Positions 50,612-58,837 of a DNA stretch of 64,000 nt are shown piece by piece; position 1 is the stretch's first letter, and each line of letters begins with the position of its first letter. The stretch is from Pseudobutyrivibrio sp. OR37. Lineage in GTDB: Bacteria; Bacillota; Clostridia; Lachnospirales; Lachnospiraceae. A program made the position numbers and the translations under genes. Below the pieces are notes generated by a model, which was given only the letters and a program-made list of their open reading frames with translations, searched no databases and had not been told where the DNA came from. Location of the stretch: positions 62,001 to 126,000 of the forward strand of contig NZ_FOQF01000007.1 in the NCBI RefSeq assembly GCF_900113655.1, given 5' to 3'.

Positions 50612-53047
50612 TTAGTCCTCGCCTAAAATCCTAGCTATTTCATTGCTATACTTTTTAACGTTAACTTTATAAATATTCTCTAATACGTAGAGTAGCTCAC
50701 TAGCTGCTGGTAGCAAATTGCTTTCTAACATTATCTGAGCCTTTCTTTTTTCTCCCTCCGTATTTGCTTGAAGATATGCTTTATTCGCCTTTTTTATTTT
50801 ACTAATTAAGACAAATAAAATTCCCTTTTCCATAATCGATTTTGGGCATCCGATACAATTCGAACGATTTTTGTATTCACAACTTTTTCGCTGTGCCATA
50901 TTTATACATGGACAGTTTAAATCATGACCAATTGCTGTATGATTAATAAACCGCTCTAGAATACTATTAATGTTCCTTTGAATATTCCCATTTGAAACGT
51001 TCTGTAGTATCTCATCGACTATAATTTGAGCCTCTGAATATTTCTGCCCAACCATACTCATCATATTATTAATTACTAATGGACTTTTATTCAGTTCTAC
51101 AATCAGTTCATTCTGATATTTTACTGGAAGCCTTATATAATCTTTGCCATAAAGTGTCCCCAACAACATATAAGGGATAAAAGAACATACTCCTGCCTCC
51201 ATCAGCATACGCATTACTTCATCACTACTGAGTCCATCTAGTTTATGACTTAAATATCGTGACGTCATTGGAGGTAAATCATAGTATGAGCTGGCATGAG
51301 CCCGCATATACGATCCAACTTGATACCCCATAACCTTGTTTGCAGAATCAGATGCTAGTTCTGTGTTTTCAACTATTACATCTTCATATGATTTGTTTGC
51401 TCTCCTATTCATAATTGGTTTGGTTCCAAATATCTTCGTATAATCAGGTCCAAAAAATGCTATATAATCATCAATTACTTTTGTAGGTTTATGTATTTTT
51501 CTTCCCTGAAGATGACTACATACTATAGCAAATGAAGTTCCAACTACCCTTTGCAGCGTCCAAGGAATCATTACAACCAAATATTTGTCTTTCTGCCTTG
51601 TATGTGTTTTTAAAGGAAGTAGACAATCACCATTGATTTTTTCTTCTAGTTGAAGAGCAAGTATTTCCGCTTCGTCTCCAAATTTACCGGCTAATATTCG
51701 TTGTCTTATTGCATTTATATTACCTCTCAACATATTTGTAGGTATCTGTTCAAGATCTGCTTCCCTCCATGCTGCAATATATAACCAAATGCAATGCAAC
51801 CACAAAATTGCGAACTTTTCACTTTCTATCGCCTTTTCTATCATCTTATTTTCGCTGATATAGGTATCACTAAATAGCATGTAACCACCAGCAAAATACT
51901 GTTCTCTTGTGTAAGGAGATGTTTCTATGTTTTTTTGTGTAACCGCTCTATTCTGTTTTAAATCAATAGTAAAATTGCACTCATATCTTCTCTTTATATA
52001 ACTCAAGAATTCTGCAACACTACGTCCCCAATCTCCTGATTTATCCTTCAAATAATCTAGAAGTATATCTATATCTTTATTGTTAGCATCAATAATTTCA
52101 CAATTAATTGTTTTAGAAATTGTATCAGCTATTCTCAATACTCTACTACGAGGTCTTAAGCTCAAATATTGCTCAATAATTTCTTTCGTCTTTGGATTCG
52201 CTTCATAATACTCAGACTTCATTAATAATTCCCACTTTTCATCCACAAGTCCGTAATTATCAATATATCTTTGTATCACATTCTTACACTCATCTAACAT
52301 ATTTTTTGATATGTAATACGAGTTACGACGATCTTCATGAAGACACGAAGCTTCCCATGATATTAAATATTTAGAAATAGAACTACTACGTAGGAAATTA
52401 TTTAGACAAGCTCTATCTACTCTATTCTCAATGTTAAAAACTGTATTATTCAGGTTTATTTCGCTACATAATAAATCATAGATTCCAATATAAGTATTTT
52501 TTCTCTCAAGATAGTTTTTATACGATTCTCGTTCAACATAATTCTGATTATTAATAATACTTATCTTGAAACAGCCCTCTTTTGCCATTCTCAACAATTT
52601 ATACTTAGATATTTTCTCTTGGCGAGAAAGCTCTATGACACTAATATAGTCAGCTATTTCATATTTTTCTAATTCTCTATTAATTGCATCATCTAATACA
52701 CTAATCTCAGATTTCAAAATTAAAGGCTTCGCAAAAGGCAATATATATTTATTATTTTCTTGAGTAAATTTTCCCTTAATTTGATTTTTAATATTACGAG
52801 TAAAACTACTCTTATGCTCTCCTTGCATAGTAGCTTCCATAAATGACTTATCAATGTAAACTTGTATATTAATATATTTATCAATTTCTTTTAATGCTTT
52901 ATCCACATATCTAGAATCAATATAGTTTTCTCCATCAATTTTCTTGCCTGGGATTAGACCATCGATAATAAATTTATTTAGTGTTGTTCTTGTTACAATT
53001 TTTGATTTTTCTGCCCATTTTTTTTCTGCTTCACAAACCTTAATCAA
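50612..53047 (-). CDS. Very large tyrosine recombinase-like protein with degenerate active site
   Basis: The 811 residues have an N-terminal HTH-like segment (TRTTLNKFIIDGLIPGKKID) and a C-terminal Cys cluster (CPCINMAQRKSCEY, then CIGCPK). A recombinase-like core is suggested by AWREADLEQIP (Arg I), YMRAHASSY (box II region) and MEAGVCSFIPYMLLG, where the usual GH reads GT. A clear nucleophile Tyr could not be placed. It may be a structural partner of the other two recombinases. Confidence 0.55.
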   Translation of the reverse strand: MIKVCEAEKKWAEKSKIVTRTTLNKFIIDGLIPGKKIDGENYIDSRYVDKALKEIDKYINIQVYIDKSFMEATMQGEHKSSFTRNIKNQIKGKFTQENNKYILPFAKPLILKSEISVLDDAINRELEKYEIADYISVIELSRQEKISKYKLLRMAKEGCFKISIINNQNYVERESYKNYLERKNTYIGIYDLLCSEINLNNTVFNIENRVDRACLNNFLRSSSISKYLISWEASCLHEDRRNSYYISKNMLDECKNVIQRYIDNYGLVDEKWELLMKSEYYEANPKTKEIIEQYLSLRPRSRVLRIADTISKTINCEIIDANNKDIDILLDYLKDKSGDWGRSVAEFLSYIKRRYECNFTIDLKQNRAVTQKNIETSPYTREQYFAGGYMLFSDTYISENKMIEKAIESEKFAILWLHCIWLYIAAWREADLEQIPTNMLRGNINAIRQRILAGKFGDEAEILALQLEEKINGDCLLPLKTHTRQKDKYLVVMIPWTLQRVVGTSFAIVCSHLQGRKIHKPTKVIDDYIAFFGPDYTKIFGTKPIMNRRANKSYEDVIVENTELASDSANKVMGYQVGSYMRAHASSYYDLPPMTSRYLSHKLDGLSSDEVMRMLMEAGVCSFIPYMLLGTLYGKDYIRLPVKYQNELIVELNKSPLVINNMMSMVGQKYSEAQIIVDEILQNVSNGNIQRNINSILERFINHTAIGHDLNCPCINMAQRKSCEYKNRSNCIGCPKSIMEKGILFVLISKIKKANKAYLQANTEGEKRKAQIMLESNLLPAASELLYVLENIYKVNVKKYSNEIARILGED

Positions 53048-54389
53048 CTTTATTTATAATCCTTCCTAGTGTTTCGGCTGATTCTAGATATTTTCTTTTT
53101 ATTGCCCCTTTATTTCTCAGATAAGTTTGAGCCGATGTTACAATCTTATCTCCTCTTAATCCCATTATTTCAACATCATCAAGCCCTTCTAATACAAGTT
53201 CTACCGTAAACCAATGACGCAATGCATGTGCTCCCCATGTATGAGTACTAACATTGTTATAGAAAGCTCGTAATTCTGGATTTATTTCGTTCTTAAACGA
53301 TGGAATTACATGGTTCCTCATTAGTTTTTCCAAACGTTCTCGATATGTATCACTAGTCATAGCCATGTAACATTGTTTTTTACGGCATTTATTTTTATTT
53401 AAAAAAAGTGCACCATATTCTTCTCTAGGTTTGTCACTAATAAGCTGTAAATGACGTTTATAAAACTTATAAATTGTATTGTTATACCTGTGAAAAGCAT
53501 ACCGTTCATTATGTCTCTTAATATGCCCCACTGATTTATAGTCTGACCTTAATTGATACTCCTTTCTTAAATCTATTTTAAACGAACGACAATTTCTTCC
53601 ATCATAGTCAATTAAGATACCAGGTCCATACATACTATCACGGCGTCTAACATTACATATCTCTCCTTCTCTTATCCCCATAAACAGACCTAAAATTAAA
53701 GGGAATGTTAGCTCTGGGTCATATATCTCTGCCATTGCTATAATTCTAGGTGCTACTTCTTCAGGCATATCACGAAATAATTGCTGATATCCTGTTTGGT
53801 TATTCATATAACGGAGCTGAAATAACCATCTTTTCTCAACTCGTCTTTTTTGGCCATCAGTATACTTTTCAACTTTTAACAGATCTTTACTTTTTAAATG
53901 ACACATTTGGACCAATTCTGGATTTTTTTCTCGTTCCATACACATGTTATAAAAAAAGGTACCAATTGAATCACGTTCGTCATTACAAGAATCTTCTGTT
54001 GGATAAAATCCTGCTTTTGTTTTTTTTTGGCAAAAATAAAAAAGGTAATCTTGTATCATCTCTCTAGTAAATTGGGTCGGATCATCAACATGATATTTAT
54101 CGAAGTTCTCAATAATTACGTAGTTTAGTATATTTGTCACAGCATAGCAGCCTTTTTTACTATGCCCCCAAATTATTACATCTTCTTCAATATTTTTTCT
54201 GTATAACAAGTAATCAGCATATTCAGTGACAGCTACAGGGATTTTTGTTTCTTTATGTATAAGCACAATAACTGGTCTTTTGAATACTTCTCCATCAATA
54301 ACATAATCGCATTCCTTAATAACATACCTGAATCTTTTTATAATTCGTTCCTTATATTTATCACCGCCTTTGAGAACACCTGTTTTCAT
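53040..54389 (-). CDS. Tyrosine recombinase, TnpA type
   Basis: The 449-residue protein has the catalytic features of the integrase family: Arg I in LGLFMGIREGEICNV, HALRHWF for the HxxR motif, and the nucleophile Tyr in SAQTYLRNKG near the C-terminus. The usual LGH before the Tyr reads LRGDK, so one catalytic position departs from consensus. It is the first gene of the module and overlaps the 811-residue protein gene by eight bases. Confidence 0.85.
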   Translation of the reverse strand: MKTGVLKGGDKYKERIIKRFRYVIKECDYVIDGEVFKRPVIVLIHKETKIPVAVTEYADYLLYRKNIEEDVIIWGHSKKGCYAVTNILNYVIIENFDKYHVDDPTQFTREMIQDYLFYFCQKKTKAGFYPTEDSCNDERDSIGTFFYNMCMEREKNPELVQMCHLKSKDLLKVEKYTDGQKRRVEKRWLFQLRYMNNQTGYQQLFRDMPEEVAPRIIAMAEIYDPELTFPLILGLFMGIREGEICNVRRRDSMYGPGILIDYDGRNCRSFKIDLRKEYQLRSDYKSVGHIKRHNERYAFHRYNNTIYKFYKRHLQLISDKPREEYGALFLNKNKCRKKQCYMAMTSDTYRERLEKLMRNHVIPSFKNEINPELRAFYNNVSTHTWGAHALRHWFTVELVLEGLDDVEIMGLRGDKIVTSAQTYLRNKGAIKRKYLESAETLGRIINKVD

Positions 54390-54455
54390 TTACTTTTTGC
54401 CACCTTTGCTTTTTTCTTTTAATTTTAGCATTTTCAGTATATTCATTAAATACTA

Positions 54456-54562
54456 TTTTTGACAATCTTATTTTTGACTATAACTTATGACTATATATTT
54501 TTGCTCATACAATTAAACTAATAACCATGCTTCTATAATCATAAGTTTTGACTATATATTTA
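54456..54562. repeat. TGACTATA-type repeats upstream of the recombinase module
   Basis: TTTTTGACAAT at 54456, TTTTTGACTAT at 54471, and TGACTATATATTT at 54488-54500 and 54549-54561. They lie between the first recombinase gene and the bidirectional terminator, where the module promoter must be, and may be operator or recombination sites. Confidence 0.5.
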
Positions 54563-54566
54563 ATCA

Positions 54567-54597
54567 TAAAAAAAGCAATCACAAATGATTGCTTTTT
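54567..54597. terminator. Bidirectional intrinsic terminator behind the SLOG gene
   Basis: AAAAAGCAATCA/TGATTGCTTTTT, a 12-bp stem with flanking A and T runs, 28 bases past the stop at 54625. Confidence 0.85.
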
Positions 54598-54624
54598 ATA
54601 ACTGTATTAATTAAGAATTTGTAT

Positions 54625-54996
54625 TCAATAATGAATTATTCGTATATCGGTTTTTTCATTTTTTGCTCTCTCTATCATATTTCTTGTACCTTTACTTCTT
54701 CCATTCCAAAATGCTATTAACACAGATTGTTCCTCTAGACTATAATCTAGCATCTGCTTATTTCTAATAGGTCCTGCGGCTTTTCCATATTTTTTCCATT
54801 CTGCAGGAAATATTTTTAATGATATATTATGTTTTTTTGCATATAGTTCTGCCAAAGAATCCGCACCACTTGAATGGCCAGAAATTATTTCAATATTATC
54901 TATTCCTAATTCTTTAACTATCTTATTAACTTCCTCACTAAATAACACTTTATTATTAAAATCTCTTCCTCCAGCAATGATTATTCTATATAGCAC
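54625..54996 (-). CDS. SLOG-fold (DUF2493/YspA-like) nucleotide-binding protein
   Basis: A 123-residue Rossmann-like protein with IIIAGGRDFNN at the start, SGHSSGADSLAELYA (residues about 38-52) and AFWNGRSKGTRNMI, the SLOG/YspA-type nucleotide-binding motifs. Such proteins occur on mobile elements and may sense nucleotide signals. The GTG at 54996 is chosen because GAGGAG lies 10 bases upstream; a longer frame from 55023 would contain that site inside the gene. Confidence 0.78.
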   Translation of the reverse strand: MLYRIIIAGGRDFNNKVLFSEEVNKIVKELGIDNIEIISGHSSGADSLAELYAKKHNISLKIFPAEWKKYGKAAGPIRNKQMLDYSLEEQSVLIAFWNGRSKGTRNMIERAKNEKTDIRIIHY

Positions 54997-55070
54997 CGTC
55001 GTTAATCTCCTCTTCATATTCAACTATTTTCAAACCTTAGGCTAGTCTTTCTTTTCTCAGGCTGGATTTA

Positions 55071-56099
55071 TTATATTCCTAGTGAATCCAGTTTTGATAA
55101 AGAATGCCTCAATGGCTGCCTCTTTAATGACATTAATATTGGGCGATTATTCATATCATTGATACTTTCCCTCAGGCTTTTCAGGTGTTCATATTCCTTT
55201 CGATTTAGACTTATTACTATGTTTTTCCTACATAATAAATCTGCCGCTGCGTTGTATTTTCTATTCACTGAAATCACATCAACTTTTCCAAATGAATCTA
55301 CAAGTTTATATTCACCCTTAATCTTATTCCATTTTTTTAGTGCTTGATCATTATCTATAATTATTTTGACTTGATTATAATAATTATATTTAAAGGCAAG
55401 TTTGTTAAGTACATATGCAATTCCCTCTAATGTAATTAATTCCATATTGTTGACTGTACTACTTTGAGCAACCCCACATTCAACTATTTTCGTTTTTTTC
55501 AGCTGCGCACTCTTTTTTAGATTTCCCTCAGCTATTATGTATGAAAAGTTACATATTGCCTTTGTACTCCCAATTTCATCTACTTTAAGTGTTTCATCTA
55601 TAAACACCGATAGAATAGTAGTGTCTCCTATTAAACTTTCATTATCTCTGTTTCTCAGGTAATATCTAATAATTGCCTCACATGTCATAAACTCAATTCG
55701 TCCATAATTCTCTGCCTTTTCTAATGCATCATATATTTCAGTACGCTCTATTGAAGTATTTGATTTAATATAATTCTCCAATAAATCTTCTTCTATCAAA
55801 CATATAGTCCTTAACAAATTCTCCATAATTAGTTTAATAGATTCAGATATTATTTCTGGATTTCTTTTAGAAATAATATAATAATTAATGTAATTTTGTT
55901 TTGCTTTATGAAGCTTTTCTTTCGGCACTTGTTTAGATGGTACACCTGTAAGTTGAACCATTCTCTTTTTATACTTACCAAGTATCCCTTTTAAATTTCT
56001 AATATCACTTTCCACCTCAACATCATATCTAATCTTTTTTGATGAAAGCATTTTTTCATAAGCAGTTCGTACTATGCTTTGACTTTCGCTCACTTCCAC
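55071..56099 (-). CDS. Unknown protein with a probable RNase H-like C-terminal domain
   Basis: The 342 residues include an N-terminal basic helical half (about 1-160) and a C-terminal part (about 165-290) with the RNase H order of acidic residues: FIDET, NNMELITLEGI, IIDNDQ, and finally NRKYNAAADLL. That pattern suggests an RNase HI-type fold, with the last Asp seen as Asn/Asp. Start codon is a GTG with only a distant GGGAG, so the start is uncertain. The island context suggests a mobile-element or defence function, but none is established. Confidence 0.5.
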   Translation of the reverse strand: MEVSESQSIVRTAYEKMLSSKKIRYDVEVESDIRNLKGILGKYKKRMVQLTGVPSKQVPKEKLHKAKQNYINYYIISKRNPEIISESIKLIMENLLRTICLIEEDLLENYIKSNTSIERTEIYDALEKAENYGRIEFMTCEAIIRYYLRNRDNESLIGDTTILSVFIDETLKVDEIGSTKAICNFSYIIAEGNLKKSAQLKKTKIVECGVAQSSTVNNMELITLEGIAYVLNKLAFKYNYYNQVKIIIDNDQALKKWNKIKGEYKLVDSFGKVDVISVNRKYNAAADLLCRKNIVISLNRKEYEHLKSLRESINDMNNRPILMSLKRQPLRHSLSKLDSLGI

Positions 56100-56217
56100 T
56101 TTTTATCAAGATCTCCCTTCTCAGCCCATTTTATATCCCTTAATGTCTAAGAAAATCAATTAACAATTACTTCCAAGAACACTTCCTGTTTCAAAAATTT
56201 CTTGCCAATTCCTTTAA

Positions 56218-56847
56218 TCATTTAAGTATCACTTCTTCCATTCTAATTATAGTTTCTGTTCTTTCTTTTTCACTCATCGACTTTCTCCACTCTCGTTTAA
56301 TTCGTGTTAGCGAACTGATGCTTATACCTGTCATTTTTGAAACTTTTTTGTATGAATATTTTTCTAACAAAGATATTGCTAAATCTCTTTGTTCTTCATT
56401 GAATTTCTTAGGTCTACCTTCTTTATATCCAGGTTTCAACCTTGCTAAGGCTCTTCCCTCTTGAGTTCTTTCAACAATCATATCTCTTTCAAATTGGGCA
56501 AACGATAGTAAAATATTTCTTACTAATACACTCATGGATGAATTATCAAGTATACCTAAATTTAATATATTAATACTTACCCCCTTTTCAATCAGGTCAG
56601 TTATTGTTTCTGTAGCTTGTCCCACTGTTCTAGATAATCTATCCATTTTTGTTACTATCAACATGTCACCTGACTTTACAGTACTTAACAGTTCATCCAA
56701 ACGCGGCCTGTTAAACTGCGCTCCAGTATACGTTTCAATATATACTTCCTGAGCACCAGCTCTTCTTACAGCAGCTATTTGAGCCTCTAGGCTGTTACCA
56801 TCATCCTTTTGTAGTTTTGTGCTAACCCTAGCATAACCATATACCAT
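56218..56847 (-). CDS. Serine recombinase (resolvase/invertase family)
   Basis: The 209-residue protein has the N-terminal catalytic domain with Ser9 in YGYARVSTK and Arg residues in KMDRLSRTVGQ, followed by a linker and a C-terminal HTH (YKKVSKMTGISISSLTRIKR). It resembles small resolvases and invertases on plasmids and transposons. The start at 56847 has AGGGGG 6 bases upstream. It may resolve or invert DNA inside the island; no recombination sites were identified. Confidence 0.92.
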   Translation of the reverse strand: MVYGYARVSTKLQKDDGNSLEAQIAAVRRAGAQEVYIETYTGAQFNRPRLDELLSTVKSGDMLIVTKMDRLSRTVGQATETITDLIEKGVSINILNLGILDNSSMSVLVRNILLSFAQFERDMIVERTQEGRALARLKPGYKEGRPKKFNEEQRDLAISLLEKYSYKKVSKMTGISISSLTRIKREWRKSMSEKERTETIIRMEEVILK

Positions 56848-56863
56848 TCTCATCCCCCTAAAA

Positions 56864-56891
56864 AAGAACGGAAGCCTAATAGCTTCCGTTC
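56864..56891 (-). terminator. Intrinsic terminator after the duplicated-domain gene
   Basis: GAACGGAAGC/GCTTCCGTTC, a perfect 10-bp stem with a six-base loop, then T6 on the minus strand; the stop of the gene lies inside the loop. Confidence 0.85.
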
Positions 56892-57376
56892 ATAACCTTC
56901 TCTAATAATGCCTCATTTCTATATGTTGTAGTAACTCCTCCTGGTCGATCAGAAACCACTTCTTGTTCTATACTTTCTTCGTTGATTACAACTAACCGTC
57001 CCTCATCAAGAAACATGGTAACAGTTTCTCCCTTGTCATTCACCTCTGATTCCAGATAATATTGGTCAACCGCATATATACCAATCCTCCTACCGATACA
57101 AATTCCTTCAAATCCACTTACTTTATCACGACATTTTTTTCCAAAGAATTCTTCTTGTTTTCTCAGTGGGATTGGGGTTTCAACCTCAATTATTGTTTCA
57201 AGCACATCAAATAATTGTGCTTCTTCCATAAAATACTTATGCTTATCACTATTTGTTACATTTCCTGCATACTGAGTACACCCAAATAACCAGACCAGCT
57301 TATGCTCACATACACCTTCAAGGCCAGTAAGCTTATTTTTTACCTTTTTCCCTAATAGCTCTTGTTCGTCACTCAT
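56876..57376 (-). CDS. Prophage-type protein with two copies of a GKKVxxKxTGxEG domain
   Basis: The 166 residues contain two tandem versions of a roughly 50-residue domain, each beginning GKKVKNKLTGLEGVC or GKKCRDKVSGFEGIC and ending near an acidic F-x-D/E-E. This domain is common in prophages and conjugative elements of Firmicutes, but its role is unknown. The start at 57376 (MSDEQE) has AAAGGGGG upstream. It follows the XRE regulator by 14 bases on the same strand. Confidence 0.72.
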   Translation of the reverse strand: MSDEQELLGKKVKNKLTGLEGVCEHKLVWLFGCTQYAGNVTNSDKHKYFMEEAQLFDVLETIIEVETPIPLRKQEEFFGKKCRDKVSGFEGICIGRRIGIYAVDQYYLESEVNDKGETVTMFLDEGRLVVINEESIEQEVVSDRPGGVTTTYRNEALLEKVMNGSY

Positions 57377-57390
57377 TTGCAAATCCCCCT

Positions 57391-57573
57391 TTAACATAAT
57401 AATTTACTAATGTCGACCTTTAGATAATCTGCAATTTGTACAAAAATGGTCAGATTTTCTGTTTCACCTTTTTCGTACCTTTGCAATGTGCGCACTGAAA
57501 TACCAATGGCATCAGCACATTCTTGTTGCGAGATTCCGCGGTCTTTTCGCAATTTCTTTATCTGATTTTCCAT
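57391..57573 (-). CDS. Small XRE-family HTH regulator
   Basis: A 60-residue protein that is almost entirely one helix-turn-helix (KDRGISQQECADAIGISV, then RTLQRYEKGE). It probably regulates itself and the divergent HTH gene through the palindromes in the 143-base intergenic region. The arrangement resembles prophage or ICE immunity switches. Confidence 0.88.
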   Translation of the reverse strand: MENQIKKLRKDRGISQQECADAIGISVRTLQRYEKGETENLTIFVQIADYLKVDISKLLC

Positions 57574-57619
57574 GATATTCCTCCATAAATATTGTAATAT
57601 AGTGTCTTTTTATTTTGTA

Positions 57620-57667
57620 GCGACAGAGTTGTCGCACGAACATACGTTGTGGTGCGCACGTGCACCA
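57620..57667. promoter_or_regulatory. Palindromes between divergent HTH genes
   Basis: GCGAC-N6-GTCGC (57620-57635), then TGGTGC-N6-GCACCA (57650-57667), the latter containing GTGCGCAC. They lie midway between the two regulator genes and are likely operators. Confidence 0.55.
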
Positions 57668-57716
57668 TATTATTTTACCTGTTTTACATTTATTCTTCTA
57701 TATAGAGGTGACAATT

Positions 57717-57911
57717 ATGATTACTTTTGATCCTTTATGGAAAACTCTTAAAGAAAAAGATATTAGTCAATATGATTTAATTAATAAATATAATGTTGAT
57801 AAAGCTGTTTTACAGCGTCTGAGAAACAATCACAATGTTCAGTTAAATACTATAGATAAGCTCTGTAACATCCTTAATTGCAACGTCGAGGATATAATTA
57901 GGCATAAATAA
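57717..57911 (+). CDS. Small Cro/CI-like HTH protein
   Basis: A 64-residue HTH protein (KEKDISQYDLINKYNVDKAV, then LQRLRNNHNV) of the HTH_26/XRE group. GAGGTG sits 6 bases before the ATG at 57717; an upstream in-frame ATG lies inside the operator palindromes and is unlikely. It is the divergent partner of the 60-residue XRE protein and is followed by its own terminator. Confidence 0.87.
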   Translation: MITFDPLWKTLKEKDISQYDLINKYNVDKAVLQRLRNNHNVQLNTIDKLCNILNCNVEDIIRHK

Positions 57912-57938
57912 AAAGCATCCTAATCGGATGCTTTTTTT
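57908..57938. terminator. Bidirectional intrinsic terminator
   Basis: AAAGCATCC/GGATGCTTT stem with five-base loop between convergent HTH and FRG genes; T7 on the plus side. Confidence 0.85.
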
Positions 57939-57939
57939 C

Positions 57940-58821
57940 TTATAACATATTCTGTAGATACTCATTAAAATCAAACCTGTATAGCCTTTCAACATATCTA
58001 CCAATACCATCAATTCCAGGAAATAAGGTTTTTTCATTTATTCCAATCGTATCTAATTCATGTAATATTGCTTGTTTCCTATCTGCTGGAATAATAGTCG
58101 ACATGATAAACTCATCTAGTCTTGCTGATTCATATGATTTAAATCCATCATCACCAACGTTTCCATTTATTATTTTCATTTGATTTTTTTCTTCAGAAAA
58201 CATTTCCTCTAAAGGTGTTTCTGTCGTTCCCCATGCCATAAAAAAACTTGATTGTGCACTCATTCGACTATCTACATAATATGGCAAATACACAAAAGGA
58301 TATTTAGGCTTGAACTCATTTTTAAAAAGACTATTAACCGCCTCTCGCTTTACTAGTTTTATCTTAAAAATAGAATCATCTATCTTATTAATATAACTAT
58401 TGTAATTAATTTTATTTAAAATCCATATTTCTCCGTCTTTATCGTTTTTATCTTTACATGCAAAATATAGAGCGACTAACGGATTCTCAGTCCAATCTAA
58501 TAATCGTGTAGGCACTCCATAATGTTGTGCATATTCTAACCAAGTAACATAATCATCCTTGGGTATTTTCAGATAAACACTCGCCTCTAGAATGAATTGA
58601 TTTATAATATTCTGTTCTGTACCCCAAGTTAGGTATTCCTTATGTTCACCATTAGTTCTAAATAGTCCAGGTAATAATTTATATCTTTTATCACTATGAC
58701 CTCTAAATAAGAATTGATGATATATTGGATTATTCGATACCAGATTATTTGGATACTGTCTCTTGAGCCTATCAACCACAGACAAATAATCTGAAACAGA
58801 ATGAATAGTGTTTCCTTCCAT
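57940..58821 (-). CDS. FRG-domain protein
   Basis: The 293 residues contain an FRG domain: FRGHSDKRYKLLPGLFR (residues about 38-54) and AQHYGVPTRLLDWTENPL (about 97-114). The domain is named for the conserved Phe-Arg-Gly and is spread in phages and mobile islands; its activity is not established. It lies 16 bases after hsdR on the same strand, so it probably belongs to the restriction operon and may be an added defence component. Confidence 0.88.
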   Translation of the reverse strand: MEGNTIHSVSDYLSVVDRLKRQYPNNLVSNNPIYHQFLFRGHSDKRYKLLPGLFRTNGEHKEYLTWGTEQNIINQFILEASVYLKIPKDDYVTWLEYAQHYGVPTRLLDWTENPLVALYFACKDKNDKDGEIWILNKINYNSYINKIDDSIFKIKLVKREAVNSLFKNEFKPKYPFVYLPYYVDSRMSAQSSFFMAWGTTETPLEEMFSEEKNQMKIINGNVGDDGFKSYESARLDEFIMSTIIPADRKQAILHELDTIGINEKTLFPGIDGIGRYVERLYRFDFNEYLQNML

Positions 58822-58837
58822 AGCATTCTCCTTTAAT

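Noticed and set aside
48884-54389. Ordinary Tn554 transposon
   Set aside because: Proteins are larger than TnpA/TnpB/TnpC, there are three recombinases, and two extra genes are locked into the operon.
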